Positions 35,076 to 44,130 of a DNA stretch of 64,000 nt are shown one piece after another. Position numbers and translations under genes: made by a program. How positions within the stretch are numbered: position 1 is the first letter of the stretch; every line of letters begins with the position of its first letter. The stretch is from contig JAEZCA010000059.1 in assembly GCA_023412665.1 (NCBI GenBank), forward strand, positions 5,970 through 69,969, read 5' to 3'. This DNA comes from Bacillota bacterium. GTDB lineage: Bacteria; Bacillota; Clostridia; Acetivibrionales; DTU013. The notes beneath the pieces were generated by a model. The model saw only the letters and a program-made list of their open reading frames with translations, made no database searches and was not told the DNA's origin.

Positions 35076-35468
35076 TTATGTTTTTGCTTTGAACTCATGC
35101 CTGCATTTCGGACAGGTTATCACTATACTGCCCTTTCCCTTGGGAAGCCTAAGCTCTGCCCTGCAGGAGGGGCATTTGAAAAATCTGTGGGTTTTGGATT
35201 CCGCCAGACGCCTGCGTATTTTACTGAACCATGCATAGACCGGGCTTACAAGCATATGGAATTTATAGTTTTCCATTCTCCTCCTGTTAATGTTTTTAGA
35301 AAACATCCTGAAAAAGCATAGTCCAAGGGGGATATATGAAATTATTCCAAGCAGCGGCACTCCCGTAAATCTAATTATAACCGATAAAATAATGGAAAGT
35401 ATGAGCAGTGCCATAGAAAGCTGGTCTGCCCCATATCTTCCGTCCATGAATCTTTTCAGCCAGTTCAT
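35076..35468 (-). CDS. Small membrane protein with zinc-ribbon tail
   Basis: 130 residues. Two adjacent hydrophobic segments (about 17-38 and 39-56) are followed by a basic linker and a C-terminal zinc ribbon with CPSC and CPKC. The protein is conserved-looking but not a named family to me. It probably sits in the membrane with the ribbon in the cytosol. Neighbours are a Ca2+ P-type ATPase upstream and a CDF transporter downstream, all on the minus strand; co-transcription is possible since the gap to the ATPase gene is 26 bp. Confidence 0.7.
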   Translation of the reverse strand: MNWLKRFMDGRYGADQLSMALLILSIILSVIIRFTGVPLLGIISYIPLGLCFFRMFSKNINRRRMENYKFHMLVSPVYAWFSKIRRRLAESKTHRFFKCPSCRAELRLPKGKGSIVITCPKCRHEFKAKT

Positions 35469-35494
35469 CTGTCAACCCCATTTCCTTAAGACCA

Positions 35495-38086
35495 TCATCT
35501 TTTTATCGCCGAAACAACAAGCTTGACAATTTCGACCACAGGAATAACTACCAGCGCCAGGCCTGTACCTATCAGCAGATTTGTCAGCGATAAAGCTTCC
35601 AGGTTGAATATTACATTTATTCCAGGTATGTATATCACTGCAAGCGTCAGCACCAGCGACAGGATCATCGCGCCAAACAGCACTCTGTTGTGGGTTTTCA
35701 GCCTGAATATGGATTTGGTCCTCGATCTCATATTTATGGAATGAAAAATCTCACAAAGCGACAGCGTTAAAAATGCCATCGTCATACCGGTTATCTGTGA
35801 CTGTCCAAAGCCTATATAGAAGGATAAAAGCGTCAGCACAGCAACCACTATGCCCTGGTAGACCACACCGGCCGCCATGCCGCCTGCAAAGATGCCTTCA
35901 TTGGACTTGCGGGGGGGTTTGCTCATTATATCGGGCTCCGCCTCCTCCATACCCAGCGCGATCGCAGGAAATGTATCCGTCACAAGGTTGATCCACAATA
36001 TATGAATCGGTGTAAACAGCCTGAATTTCAATAATGTTGCCACAAACAGCGCCAGTACCTCGCTCAGATTCGCAGAGAGCAGGAACTGTATAGCCTTTCT
36101 TATGTTGTCGTATATCCTGCGTCCCTCTTCAACAGCTTTAACGATACTTGCGAAATTGTCATCAGAAAGTACCATATCTGAAACATTCTTAGATACATCC
36201 GTTCCCGTTATTCCCATACCTACACCAATATCAGCCGTTTTGAGGGCAGGAGCATCATTGACGCCGTCACCGGTCATGGCGGTGATCATATTGTTCTTTT
36301 TCCACGCGCTCACTATACGCACCTTGTGCTCAGGCTGGACACGCGCATAAACAGCATAATTGCCGACGCTCTTTTCAAACTCCTCATCCGATATCTGATC
36401 GAGCTCCGTGCCTGTCAACGCCTGGCTCTCATTATCTATGATTCTCAGCTCCTTTGCTATGGCAATAGCTGTATCACGGTGGTCTCCCGTTATCATCACA
36501 GGCTTGATCCCGGCAGCACGGCATTCTTCGATAGCTGACTTCACTTCTGGACGCACAGGATCGATCATGCCGGCAAGTCCTACAAACGTCATTTCTCTCT
36601 CAAGTGTTTCGGGTGAAATATTTTCCGGCAGCGCGTCAAGCTCCTTCATGGCTGCTCCCAGCACCCTCAGCGCCTTTCCTGCCATTTTTCTGTTTTCATC
36701 CAGCACTTTTTGACGCAGCTCGTCTGTCAAAGGTACTATATCCTTCTCAAGCAGCATCCGGCTGCATATTTTCAGCAGTTCGTCCGGGGCTCCCTTTGTA
36801 TATTGCACCAGTTTGCCCGACTGGTCCTTATGGACAGTAGACATCATCTTTCTCATGGAATCGAAAGGAGCTTCGGCTATCCTTGGCGTTTTGCTCTCGA
36901 GTTCACCTTTATCATAGCCCAGTTCATAAGCGTATCGGACCAAAGCGCTTTCGGTTGGCTCACCGATGACCTCGCTCTTGTCCTCCGAAAGCTCCGCATC
37001 ATTGCAAAGCACCATCGAAACGGCAAGCCCGGCGGTATCGCCGAACGCATCGACGACAGTCATTTTGTTCTGTGTCAGGGTCCCGGTCTTATCGGAGCAG
37101 ATGACCTGGGTACAGCCCAAGGTCTCCACTGCCGTAAGCCTTCTTATTATAGCATTGCGCTTTGACATCCTTGTAACACCGATGGACAGCACCACGGTCA
37201 CAACAGCAACAAGACCTTCCGGTATGGCTGCCACTGCAAGGCTGATAGCCAGAAGGAACATTTCAAGTACATGTCCCCCTGTAAAGCCACCGCTCTGAAA
37301 CACACTGAATATGAATATGAAAACACTTATGCCAAGGACACCTATGCTTAGTATCCGGCTAAGACCGGACAGTGTCTTCTGAAGAGGTGTCTTCTCATCC
37401 ACGGTTTTTGATATGATCTCAGCTATCTTTCCCATTTGGGTACTCATGCCGGTTTCAACAACAACACCCTCGCCCCGGCCGTATACGACACTGGTACCCA
37501 TGTAAGCCATATTGTGCCTGTCACCCAGCGGAATATCATTTTCCTTTTCGGATATGGTACGGCTGTTCTTTTCAGATGGAACAGACTCTCCCGTCAGTGA
37601 GGCTTCCTCTATTTTGAGGCTTGAGGCTTCAATGAGCCTCATGTCCGCCGGCACCGCATCGCCTGCCTCCAGCAGAACAATATCTCCGGGTACGATTTCC
37701 TCCGACTTTATCTGAACTACATGACCGCTTCTTCTTACCTTTGAAAAAGGAGAGGACATTCTTGCCAAAGCTTCTATCGCTTTTTCAGCCTTTCCCTCCT
37801 GTACGACTCCAAGGACTGAATTGAGGACAACGACCATAAGTATTATGACAGCATCTGCAATCTCAGCGGCAATTCCTGATACGACGGCAGCTGCGATCAA
37901 TACTATGACCATTGGATCCTTCATTTGTTCAAAAAATTTCTGGATCACAGTCTTCTTTTTTCCTTCGTCCAGCTTATTGCCGCCGAATCTTTCAAGCCTG
38001 ACTGCAGCCTCATCAGCGCCTATTCCATTTTTGGATGTCTCCTGTGATTTTAGTACAACTTCTGCTTCCTCAAGATAATACTTCAT
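35495..38086 (-). CDS. Calcium-transporting P-type ATPase (P2 type)
   Basis: 863 residues. The P-type core is complete: TGES in EASLTGESVPSEK, phosphorylated Asp in CSDKTGTLTQNKM, KGAPDE in the nucleotide domain, MITGDHRDTA and AMTGDGVNDAPALK. Membrane segment M4 carries AAIPEGLVAVV (PEG/L type), and M6 has NLVTDTFPA, both matching SERCA/PMCA-like Ca2+ sites. The N-terminal cation ATPase domain starts near residue 5. It pumps Ca2+ out of the cytosol; in spore-formers this may also matter during sporulation. Confidence 0.92.
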   Translation of the reverse strand: MKYYLEEAEVVLKSQETSKNGIGADEAAVRLERFGGNKLDEGKKKTVIQKFFEQMKDPMVIVLIAAAVVSGIAAEIADAVIILMVVVLNSVLGVVQEGKAEKAIEALARMSSPFSKVRRSGHVVQIKSEEIVPGDIVLLEAGDAVPADMRLIEASSLKIEEASLTGESVPSEKNSRTISEKENDIPLGDRHNMAYMGTSVVYGRGEGVVVETGMSTQMGKIAEIISKTVDEKTPLQKTLSGLSRILSIGVLGISVFIFIFSVFQSGGFTGGHVLEMFLLAISLAVAAIPEGLVAVVTVVLSIGVTRMSKRNAIIRRLTAVETLGCTQVICSDKTGTLTQNKMTVVDAFGDTAGLAVSMVLCNDAELSEDKSEVIGEPTESALVRYAYELGYDKGELESKTPRIAEAPFDSMRKMMSTVHKDQSGKLVQYTKGAPDELLKICSRMLLEKDIVPLTDELRQKVLDENRKMAGKALRVLGAAMKELDALPENISPETLEREMTFVGLAGMIDPVRPEVKSAIEECRAAGIKPVMITGDHRDTAIAIAKELRIIDNESQALTGTELDQISDEEFEKSVGNYAVYARVQPEHKVRIVSAWKKNNMITAMTGDGVNDAPALKTADIGVGMGITGTDVSKNVSDMVLSDDNFASIVKAVEEGRRIYDNIRKAIQFLLSANLSEVLALFVATLLKFRLFTPIHILWINLVTDTFPAIALGMEEAEPDIMSKPPRKSNEGIFAGGMAAGVVYQGIVVAVLTLLSFYIGFGQSQITGMTMAFLTLSLCEIFHSINMRSRTKSIFRLKTHNRVLFGAMILSLVLTLAVIYIPGINVIFNLEALSLTNLLIGTGLALVVIPVVEIVKLVVSAIKR

Positions 38087-38212
38087 CGTGGGTTCCTTTC
38101 AAAAAAGTCAAATTTTTGTATCTATATAATTATATCGCATTAATTTAAGATAAAATACATTATTTATATTGTGTCAAACTATACGAAATGCAATCCATAA
38201 ATGTCTTATGGC

Positions 38213-38250
38213 TTTAAAAAACCGGGATGTCACTAATCATCCCGGTTTTC
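38213..38250 (-). terminator. Intrinsic terminator after the fusion gene
   Basis: Stem ACCGGGATG/CATCCCGGT with a short loop and TTTTTT on the minus strand; the plus side also has TTTTC. Confidence 0.85.
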
Positions 38251-38304
38251 TTCACAATGCTGATCAAATAAAACTACGCTGATTTGTTTAAAAGCTTGTA
38301 TAGA

Positions 38305-40836
38305 TCAAGCTGTCACGATCTTGCTCTCTGCCTGAAGCCCAAGCTTTTCGACGGCCCACTCGCGCATTTTGTATTTGAGTATCTTTCCAGCGGCATTCAT
38401 GGGGAATTCATTTATAAATTCCACATAGCGCGGCGTTTTATGCTTTGCCATATGCGTACGGCAATACTCCTTTACATCCTCATCCGCCATTTCCATGCCT
38501 TCCTTCAGGATGACACAAGCCATTATTTCTTCACCATACTGCTTGCTGGGCACACCGATGACTTGAACATCCTTTACCTTGGGGTGGGTGTATATGAAAT
38601 CTTCGATCTCCTTTGGGTATATGTTCTCACCGCCTCGGATGATCATATCCTTTATTCGTCCCGTTATTTTGTAATACCCGTTTTCATCCACCCTTGCCAG
38701 GTCTCCCGTGTGGAGCCAGCCATCCTTGTCTATGGCTGCGGCTGTTGCTTCAGGCATCTTGTAGTAGCCTTTCATAATATTATAGCCACGGGCTACAAAT
38801 TCTCCGTCAGTATTGGGAGGCAGCTCCTCATTGGTCTCAGGGTTTACGATTCTGCACTCCACACCCGGAAGAGCGCGGCCTACAGTTTTGACCCTGAGCT
38901 CGACGGAATCATCTACACGGCTCTGGGTACAGCCCGGTGACGACTCAGTCTGTCCGAATACGATGGTTATCTCCTTCATGTTCATCTTTTCAACGACATC
39001 CTGCATTACCTTTATAGGGCATGGACTTCCTGCCATAATACCGGTCCTCATATATGAGAAGTCAGTCTTTGAAAAATCCTCATGTTCCATCATAGCTATA
39101 AACATTGTGGGAACACCATGGAATGCTGTAATTTTCTCTTTATTTATGCAATCCAGCGACTGCTTCGGAGAAAAATACGGGATCGGTGACATTGTAACGC
39201 CGTGGGTCATGGAAGCCGTCATTGCAAGCACCATGCCAAAGCAGTGGAACATAGGCACATGTATCATCATCCGGTCGGCAGTTGAAAGATCCATACAGTC
39301 ACCGATACACTTTCCATTGTTCACCACATTGTAGTGGGTGAGCATGACTCCCTTTGGAAAACCGGTAGTGCCCGACGTATACTGCATGTTGCAGACATCA
39401 TTCTTATTGATGGACATGGCACGGCGGAAGACCTCCTCAACAGGCGTCTTCTCAGCCAGGGCCATCGCTTCGTCCCATGTGAGGCAGCCTTTTTGTCTGG
39501 AGTCAACGGTGATTATGTTGCGCAGGAACGGCAGCCTCTTCATATGGAGAGGTTTACCTGCTTCTGAATTTTCCAGTTCCGGACACAATTCTTTTATGAT
39601 CTCTACATAATTTGAATCCTTAAAGCCATCAATCATGACAAGAGTATGGGTGTCGGACTGGCGGAGCAGGTATTCAGCCTCATATACCTTGTATGCGGTA
39701 TTGACAGTTACGAGAACTGCACCTATTTTCGTAGCCGCCCAGAAGGTGATGAACCACTGAGGCACATTGGTAGCCCAAATGGCCACATGATCACCGGGCT
39801 TGACCCCCAGCGCTATAAGGGCCCTGGCAAATGTATCTACATCGTCCCTGAATTCGGAATATGTCCTGGTATAGTCCAGTGTAGTATAACGGAAGGCATA
39901 CTGGTCCGGAAATTCATCCACCATACGGTCCAATACCTGTGGGAAGGTCAGGTCGATCAGCGTATCCTTTTCCCATACGAACTGACCGGTCTTTGTATTG
40001 TTGTAGAAGAGACGTCCCTTCTGGTATCCCTTTTGCATATATTTTTCCATGTAGTTTATAAAATGAGGGAACACGATACCGGCATCGCTAAGATCGCTGG
40101 ACCATCTTTTTACCCATTCCAGCGAAACATATCCCTCATAATTGATGGAGTTCAATGCCCGCATGAAGTCATCTATGGGCATATCGCCCTCTCCCATCAT
40201 CCTGTACGATATCTTGTTGTTTTCAACGATGGAGTCCTTGAAATGTACATACTTGATATATGCGCCAAGATTCTGCACGGTCCTGCCCGGTGTTTCGCCG
40301 GCGAATCGGTATGGATGATGTATGTCCCAGAGAGCTCCTACCGCATCGCTTTCTACGTGGTTCAACAGATCACAGAGGCGCTTTGTGTCTGTATATACAC
40401 CGTTTGTTTCCACCAGTAAAATGACACCCTTTTCTTCTGCAATCGGCGCAAGCCTCTTAAGGGCCGCCAATACTATATTGTCGTCAACCTCACCCTCCGC
40501 TTGGGGTTCCAGATCTGCAAGTATACGAATATAAGGAGTTTTGAGCTTTACTGCCAGTTCGATATACTCAACTATTTCGGAATGGTTTGCATCGGCGTTT
40601 TCCCCGAACTTCAGACAGCACCCCGAAGAAAGGCAGGGAATCTCGATTCGAAGCTCTGAAAGCTTCCTGATTGTGTTGGGAAGCTCAGCTTGAGTAAAGG
40701 GCTGTGCCCGAACAGCAAATATATCCTTGCCGAGCCCTCTGATCTCTATACCGTCGAACCCTATGTCTTTTGCCATTGAGTAAATATCGGACCAGTCAAA
40801 ATCCGGACACCCAAGTGTTGAAAACGCTAGTTTCAT
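38305..40836 (-). CDS. Fusion: TIM-barrel sugar isomerase/epimerase-like domain + acyl-CoA synthetase
   Basis: 843 residues from the ATG at 40836 (GAGGAGG 6 nt upstream). Residues 1-265 form an AP-endonuclease-2/IolE-IolI-type TIM barrel with likely metal ligands E143 (LLVETNG), D171/H173 (LWDIHHPY), H198 (YVHFKD) and E240 (SLEW). After a linker, residues about 290-843 are an adenylate-forming acyl-CoA ligase: YTSGTTGFPKGVML, FGQTESS, GWLHTGDLA, GRIKDMIIRGGENIYP, and the catalytic Lys in NAAGKILKYK. No stop or frameshift separates them. The ligase should form a CoA thioester of a fatty or branched acid; the barrel's substrate is unknown. A T-box leader with a likely Leu specifier precedes it. 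Confidence 0.88.
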   Translation of the reverse strand: MKLAFSTLGCPDFDWSDIYSMAKDIGFDGIEIRGLGKDIFAVRAQPFTQAELPNTIRKLSELRIEIPCLSSGCCLKFGENADANHSEIVEYIELAVKLKTPYIRILADLEPQAEGEVDDNIVLAALKRLAPIAEEKGVILLVETNGVYTDTKRLCDLLNHVESDAVGALWDIHHPYRFAGETPGRTVQNLGAYIKYVHFKDSIVENNKISYRMMGEGDMPIDDFMRALNSINYEGYVSLEWVKRWSSDLSDAGIVFPHFINYMEKYMQKGYQKGRLFYNNTKTGQFVWEKDTLIDLTFPQVLDRMVDEFPDQYAFRYTTLDYTRTYSEFRDDVDTFARALIALGVKPGDHVAIWATNVPQWFITFWAATKIGAVLVTVNTAYKVYEAEYLLRQSDTHTLVMIDGFKDSNYVEIIKELCPELENSEAGKPLHMKRLPFLRNIITVDSRQKGCLTWDEAMALAEKTPVEEVFRRAMSINKNDVCNMQYTSGTTGFPKGVMLTHYNVVNNGKCIGDCMDLSTADRMMIHVPMFHCFGMVLAMTASMTHGVTMSPIPYFSPKQSLDCINKEKITAFHGVPTMFIAMMEHEDFSKTDFSYMRTGIMAGSPCPIKVMQDVVEKMNMKEITIVFGQTESSPGCTQSRVDDSVELRVKTVGRALPGVECRIVNPETNEELPPNTDGEFVARGYNIMKGYYKMPEATAAAIDKDGWLHTGDLARVDENGYYKITGRIKDMIIRGGENIYPKEIEDFIYTHPKVKDVQVIGVPSKQYGEEIMACVILKEGMEMADEDVKEYCRTHMAKHKTPRYVEFINEFPMNAAGKILKYKMREWAVEKLGLQAESKIVTA

Positions 40837-41224
40837 TTTAACTCCTCCTCTTCCAATAAATAAATATTTTCTGCCCGGCACCGACCTGCTGAAATCAAAA
40901 AAGGCCTCCGCCTCACAGCATTTCTGCCGGAGACGAAAGCCTGACTTCCGCGGTACCACTCCAATTGGTATAAATATACCCTCTTCTTAAAGCATCGATC
41001 AATGGATGATGAATGCCCTCCCTTTGTAACGGCGGGAAACCCGTTCGAACCTACTTGCCAAACAGCCCGATCCCCTCTGAAAATCCCGGGGCCTCAGCTG
41101 CCGCTTTCAGCTGACTGCTCAAGGGTGAGTCCACAATCGCTCCGTGCGCTGTTTCGCAGCAAACAACAGCTCTCTTTGGCACCGGCGGGCGAAGTGTTTT
41201 CCCTATCAACGCATTTATCCGTTT
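40837..41224 (-). promoter_or_regulatory. T-box leader (leucine specifier likely)
   Basis: The T-box sequence GAGTGGTACCGCGG lies at 40948-40962 (minus strand), the distal stem I motif AAAGAGAGCTG near 41176, and the terminator at 40897-40943. In stem I, AGGG pairs with CCCT, leaving GTGGACTCA on the 3' side of the specifier loop. By comparison with the Trp leader at 50 kb, where the codon is followed by A and then the closing stem, the specifier is CTC (41127-41129), leucine. Uncharged tRNA-Leu should switch on the fusion gene. Confidence 0.85.
40897..40943 (-). terminator. T-box terminator of the fusion gene leader
   Basis: GGC-CTCCG pairing with CGGAG-GCC around an inner GCAG/CTGT pairing, then TTTTTTG. 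The upstream T-box sequence provides the alternative antiterminator. Confidence 0.75.
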
Positions 41225-41230
41225 TTTAGT

Positions 41231-41259
41231 ATGCTACCAAAATCCCTCATATTTGTCAA
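41231..41259 (-). promoter_or_regulatory. Promoter of the T-box/fusion gene
   Basis: TTGACA, 17-nt spacer, TAGCAT. The start of transcription would be a few bases before the T-box stem I. Confidence 0.6.
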
Positions 41260-41449
41260 TATGAAATGTAAATTTTCTCATGTGGCAGACCTCTAAACCC
41301 ACAACAGAAGGTCAGACTGACAGCGCTGTTTATTCCGGTTGTGTTTCCAAGCACCTGCATGCAAATGTATGTATTTATGTTTTTGAGGGTAGCATAAGGA
41401 AATATTGAAATTAATTAACAATTCGCCGGGTTTGAAAGGGGAGATCGGT

Positions 41450-43015
41450 ATGGATAGGAAGCCTTTATTGCTGATAGCCTTTTACAATAAGAAAGCATTG
41501 GGCGTAAGATATCTGGAAAGGTCACTTGTTAAGTCCGGATATGATGTTTATGTCTTGTTCCTTAAGGGCTTCAATAGTGTAAAACCTGATCCTGTCACCG
41601 CCGAAGACATCCTTCTGCTTGAGAAACTTGTCACAAGGCTGAAGCCCGGTCTCATAGGACTTAGTGTCATGTCATCTCTTTATCTTGAATCTGTTGTTTC
41701 AGTAAACAGTTTTCTAAGGAAAGCGTTTGATGTACCTATAGTTTGGGGAGGAGTTTATGCATCAATGTTCTCTGAGGAATGCCTTAAGCATGCAGACTTC
41801 GTTCTGCAGGGAGAGTGCGAGGAGGCTGTTGTCGACCTGGCTGCAGCAGTACTCCGCGGTGAAGACTACAGAAGCATAAAAAATCTGGCATATAAGGAAC
41901 CCCTGCGTGATACAGCTGGAAATACAGTGATCAATAGTTTGAGACCACTGTGTGAAGATCTGGACAAGCTGGGCTACCCCATATCCGGCTTGAAAAACAA
42001 ATTCTTTATAGATGGCGGTCGCATTGGATTCGGCGATCCAATGAGCGATTCTGTCAGCTATGAGTTGTCCTCCTCGAGAGGCTGCCCGTTTATGTGCTCC
42101 TACTGCTGCTCAATCAACCTGAAAAGAATGTACATGGGAAATGGAAGGTACTTGCGCTTCAGAAGCGTGACAAGCGTTATCAGCGAGCTTGAAGAAGCCT
42201 TGGCAAATAACAGATCGATAAGGGTGATACATTTCTGGGATGAAATATTCCCTGATGACAATTCGTGGATAGCAGCTTTTGCAAGCCAGTACAAGGCGCG
42301 GATAGGGCTGCCGTTTGAAATCTGGGCACACCCTCTTCGGATAAACAGCAGCACCATATACAAGCTTGTCGATGCGGGTCTTTATAAGGTAGTCATGGGA
42401 ATACAAAGCGGTTCGCAGCATATCCGCAGTGAGATCTTCCATAGGATGGAGACTCAGGAGGATGTGCTTGAAGCTGCAAAAATACTAAGCAGAAACAAGG
42501 TTCCCCAGGTGGTATATGACTTCATACTCCGACATCCGTTCGAAAGTGTGGAAGACATAAAGCAGACATATTTGCTCTGTTCCTGTCTCGAAAGACCTTT
42601 TGAGCTTCAGCTGCATGGACTCAGCTTTTTTCCAGGAACGGACCTGACAGCCGCAGCAAATAAGAAAGGCCTGGATGTCATGAGCACTTTGGACTCTGGC
42701 CATGATAACAGGATAAAGGATAAATACAAAAGCTACTGGGGGCAGAAAAGCAGCAGCAGAATAATAAATTACTGGTATTCATTAATATACCTCAGCCAGT
42801 TCAGATTCGGCCATCTGCTTTCGGGGCTGTTTAAGGGAAGCGATCCATCACCTCTGGCTGTAAGCACCGTGTTGCTGCTGCACAAGCTATACCGTCCCGC
42901 AGCAAGGATAAGATACCTGTACAAGAAGCTTTCGCTGCTCATCAGAACGGCTGCTGCCAGAAAAAACATCTCAAAGGGCAGACGTCAGACTGTACAATAT
43001 AGTGAGGGAAAGTGA
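41450..43015 (+). CDS. B12-binding-domain radical SAM protein
   Basis: 521 residues from the ATG at 41450 (AAAGGGGAG 7 nt upstream); an ATG 15 codons earlier lacks a site. Residues about 1-150 form a cobalamin-binding-like Rossmann domain (VIWGGVYASMFSEECLKHAD, LQGECEEAV). The radical SAM cluster motif is CPFMCSYCC (CxxxCxxC), about residue 212, followed by WDEIFPDD, VVMGIQSGS and PFESVEDIKQTY. This is the BchE/P-methylase-type layout. The C-terminus is basic. It overlaps the next gene by 4 bp, so the two are translationally coupled. The substrate is unknown. Confidence 0.87.
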   Translation: MDRKPLLLIAFYNKKALGVRYLERSLVKSGYDVYVLFLKGFNSVKPDPVTAEDILLLEKLVTRLKPGLIGLSVMSSLYLESVVSVNSFLRKAFDVPIVWGGVYASMFSEECLKHADFVLQGECEEAVVDLAAAVLRGEDYRSIKNLAYKEPLRDTAGNTVINSLRPLCEDLDKLGYPISGLKNKFFIDGGRIGFGDPMSDSVSYELSSSRGCPFMCSYCCSINLKRMYMGNGRYLRFRSVTSVISELEEALANNRSIRVIHFWDEIFPDDNSWIAAFASQYKARIGLPFEIWAHPLRINSSTIYKLVDAGLYKVVMGIQSGSQHIRSEIFHRMETQEDVLEAAKILSRNKVPQVVYDFILRHPFESVEDIKQTYLLCSCLERPFELQLHGLSFFPGTDLTAAANKKGLDVMSTLDSGHDNRIKDKYKSYWGQKSSSRIINYWYSLIYLSQFRFGHLLSGLFKGSDPSPLAVSTVLLLHKLYRPAARIRYLYKKLSLLIRTAAARKNISKGRRQTVQYSEGK

Positions 43016-43872
43016 AAAAACGAGTATTAATAGTATGCATATCATTAACCGCAATAGCAGTCCTGACAGCAGCTATCCTGATGATCTCAATGGCTGTCAT
43101 CGAGCTGGAAGCGCATATATATCCGGATTATCCCATGATTGATCTCGAGCATGTGCTGTCAAAAGATACATTTTCAGATGAGGATTACACTGTTCTCTTT
43201 TACCAGACCGGCCTTGGCAGATCTGCAATAGATGAGATCCGCACGAGCAGCAGTAATTGGGCACAGCGTCTGCTGCTGTTCCAGGAGAAATTTTTTGCCG
43301 GAATAAAATATGTATGTGAAAAAAACAGTCCCATTTCAAGGGAAGAATCCATTGTAGATGAAAGCGGCAGCTATATGGCAGGTACGGAATTGGCACCACT
43401 TCATGAGGGGTACATACTAGTGACAAAATCCTCCCATGCCTATGGCTGGAGGAACGGACATTCAGCACTGGTGATCGATGCGGCTAACGGAAGAACACTT
43501 GAATCGGTAGTGCTTGGAACAAACTCCTCCATACAGGATATAAGCAAGTGGACCAACTACCCCAATTTCATTCTGCTCAGGCCAAAGAACTGCTCATATG
43601 AAGAAATGAAGGCAATAGCAGGAACTGCGCAGGAAGTGCTTTTTGATATACCATATGACTTGACTGTAGGTATTTTCAGCCCAAAGCTTGCCGGCAGGGA
43701 AAACGTCACGGGAACACACTGTTCCCATCTGATCTGGCAAGCCTACAGCTATTACGGATATGATCTGGACTCCGACGGGGGCGCTTTGGTGACTCCCAAT
43801 GACATAGCAAACAGCCCGGCCCTTGAGGTTGTTCAGGTTTATGGCGTGGACCCGGGAAATATCTGGCCTTGA
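43012..43872 (+). CDS. Membrane-anchored papain-fold (YiiX/NlpC-P60-like) hydrolase
   Basis: 286 residues, GTG start in the GTGA overlap with the radical SAM gene. Residues about 5-30 form a membrane anchor or signal peptide. The extracellular part has the papain-like pair: His in GHSALVIDAA and Cys in GTHCSHLIWQAY, in the circularly permuted order seen in YiiX/YebB-like and LRAT-like NlpC/P60 relatives. YGYDLDSDGGALVTPNDIANS at the end is also typical. It probably cleaves an amide or peptide bond in wall or lipid. Coupling to a radical SAM enzyme suggests both act on one substrate or product. Confidence 0.8.
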   Translation: MKKRVLIVCISLTAIAVLTAAILMISMAVIELEAHIYPDYPMIDLEHVLSKDTFSDEDYTVLFYQTGLGRSAIDEIRTSSSNWAQRLLLFQEKFFAGIKYVCEKNSPISREESIVDESGSYMAGTELAPLHEGYILVTKSSHAYGWRNGHSALVIDAANGRTLESVVLGTNSSIQDISKWTNYPNFILLRPKNCSYEEMKAIAGTAQEVLFDIPYDLTVGIFSPKLAGRENVTGTHCSHLIWQAYSYYGYDLDSDGGALVTPNDIANSPALEVVQVYGVDPGNIWP

Positions 43873-44031
43873 CTTTGTTTCCGCCGGAATTGCCGGCGGT
43901 ATCTGATACATATTGACTTCATTTTGTATCTGTGATATCTTTTTCTTAAGCAAAAAAGGGGTGTATTATTTAAGTGGAAGAATCACCGGTTCCCGAGCGA
44001 AGTATTATCGAGCAGAATTATATGAATAATA

Positions 44032-44090
44032 AAAACGGCAAAATAAAGGACAGTTGTTTTTCTGTCCTGTTTATTTGCCGTTTAATATTT
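44032..44090 (+). terminator. Large hairpin, probable terminator of the radical SAM operon
   Basis: AAACGGCAAATAAA-GGACAG type stem pairs with CTGTCC...TTTATTTGCCGTTT around TTGTTTTT, followed by AATATTTT. It stands between the papain-fold gene and the CNNM gene. Confidence 0.7.
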
Positions 44091-44130
44091 TAAGGTGATT
44101 TGACACATTTGTTTTGGGAGGTTATTGGAT

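Noticed and set aside
40837..40959. N-terminal extension of 41 codons on the fusion gene
   Set aside because: It runs through the T-box terminator and has no ribosome-binding site; the ATG at 40836 has GAGGAGG and begins the TIM-barrel fold correctly.
41127..41135. Reading the fusion-gene T-box specifier as TGG (Trp)
   Set aside because: TGG is present in GTGGACTCA, but it sits three bases too far from the closing stem compared with the Trp leader at 50 kb; CTC fits the geometry.
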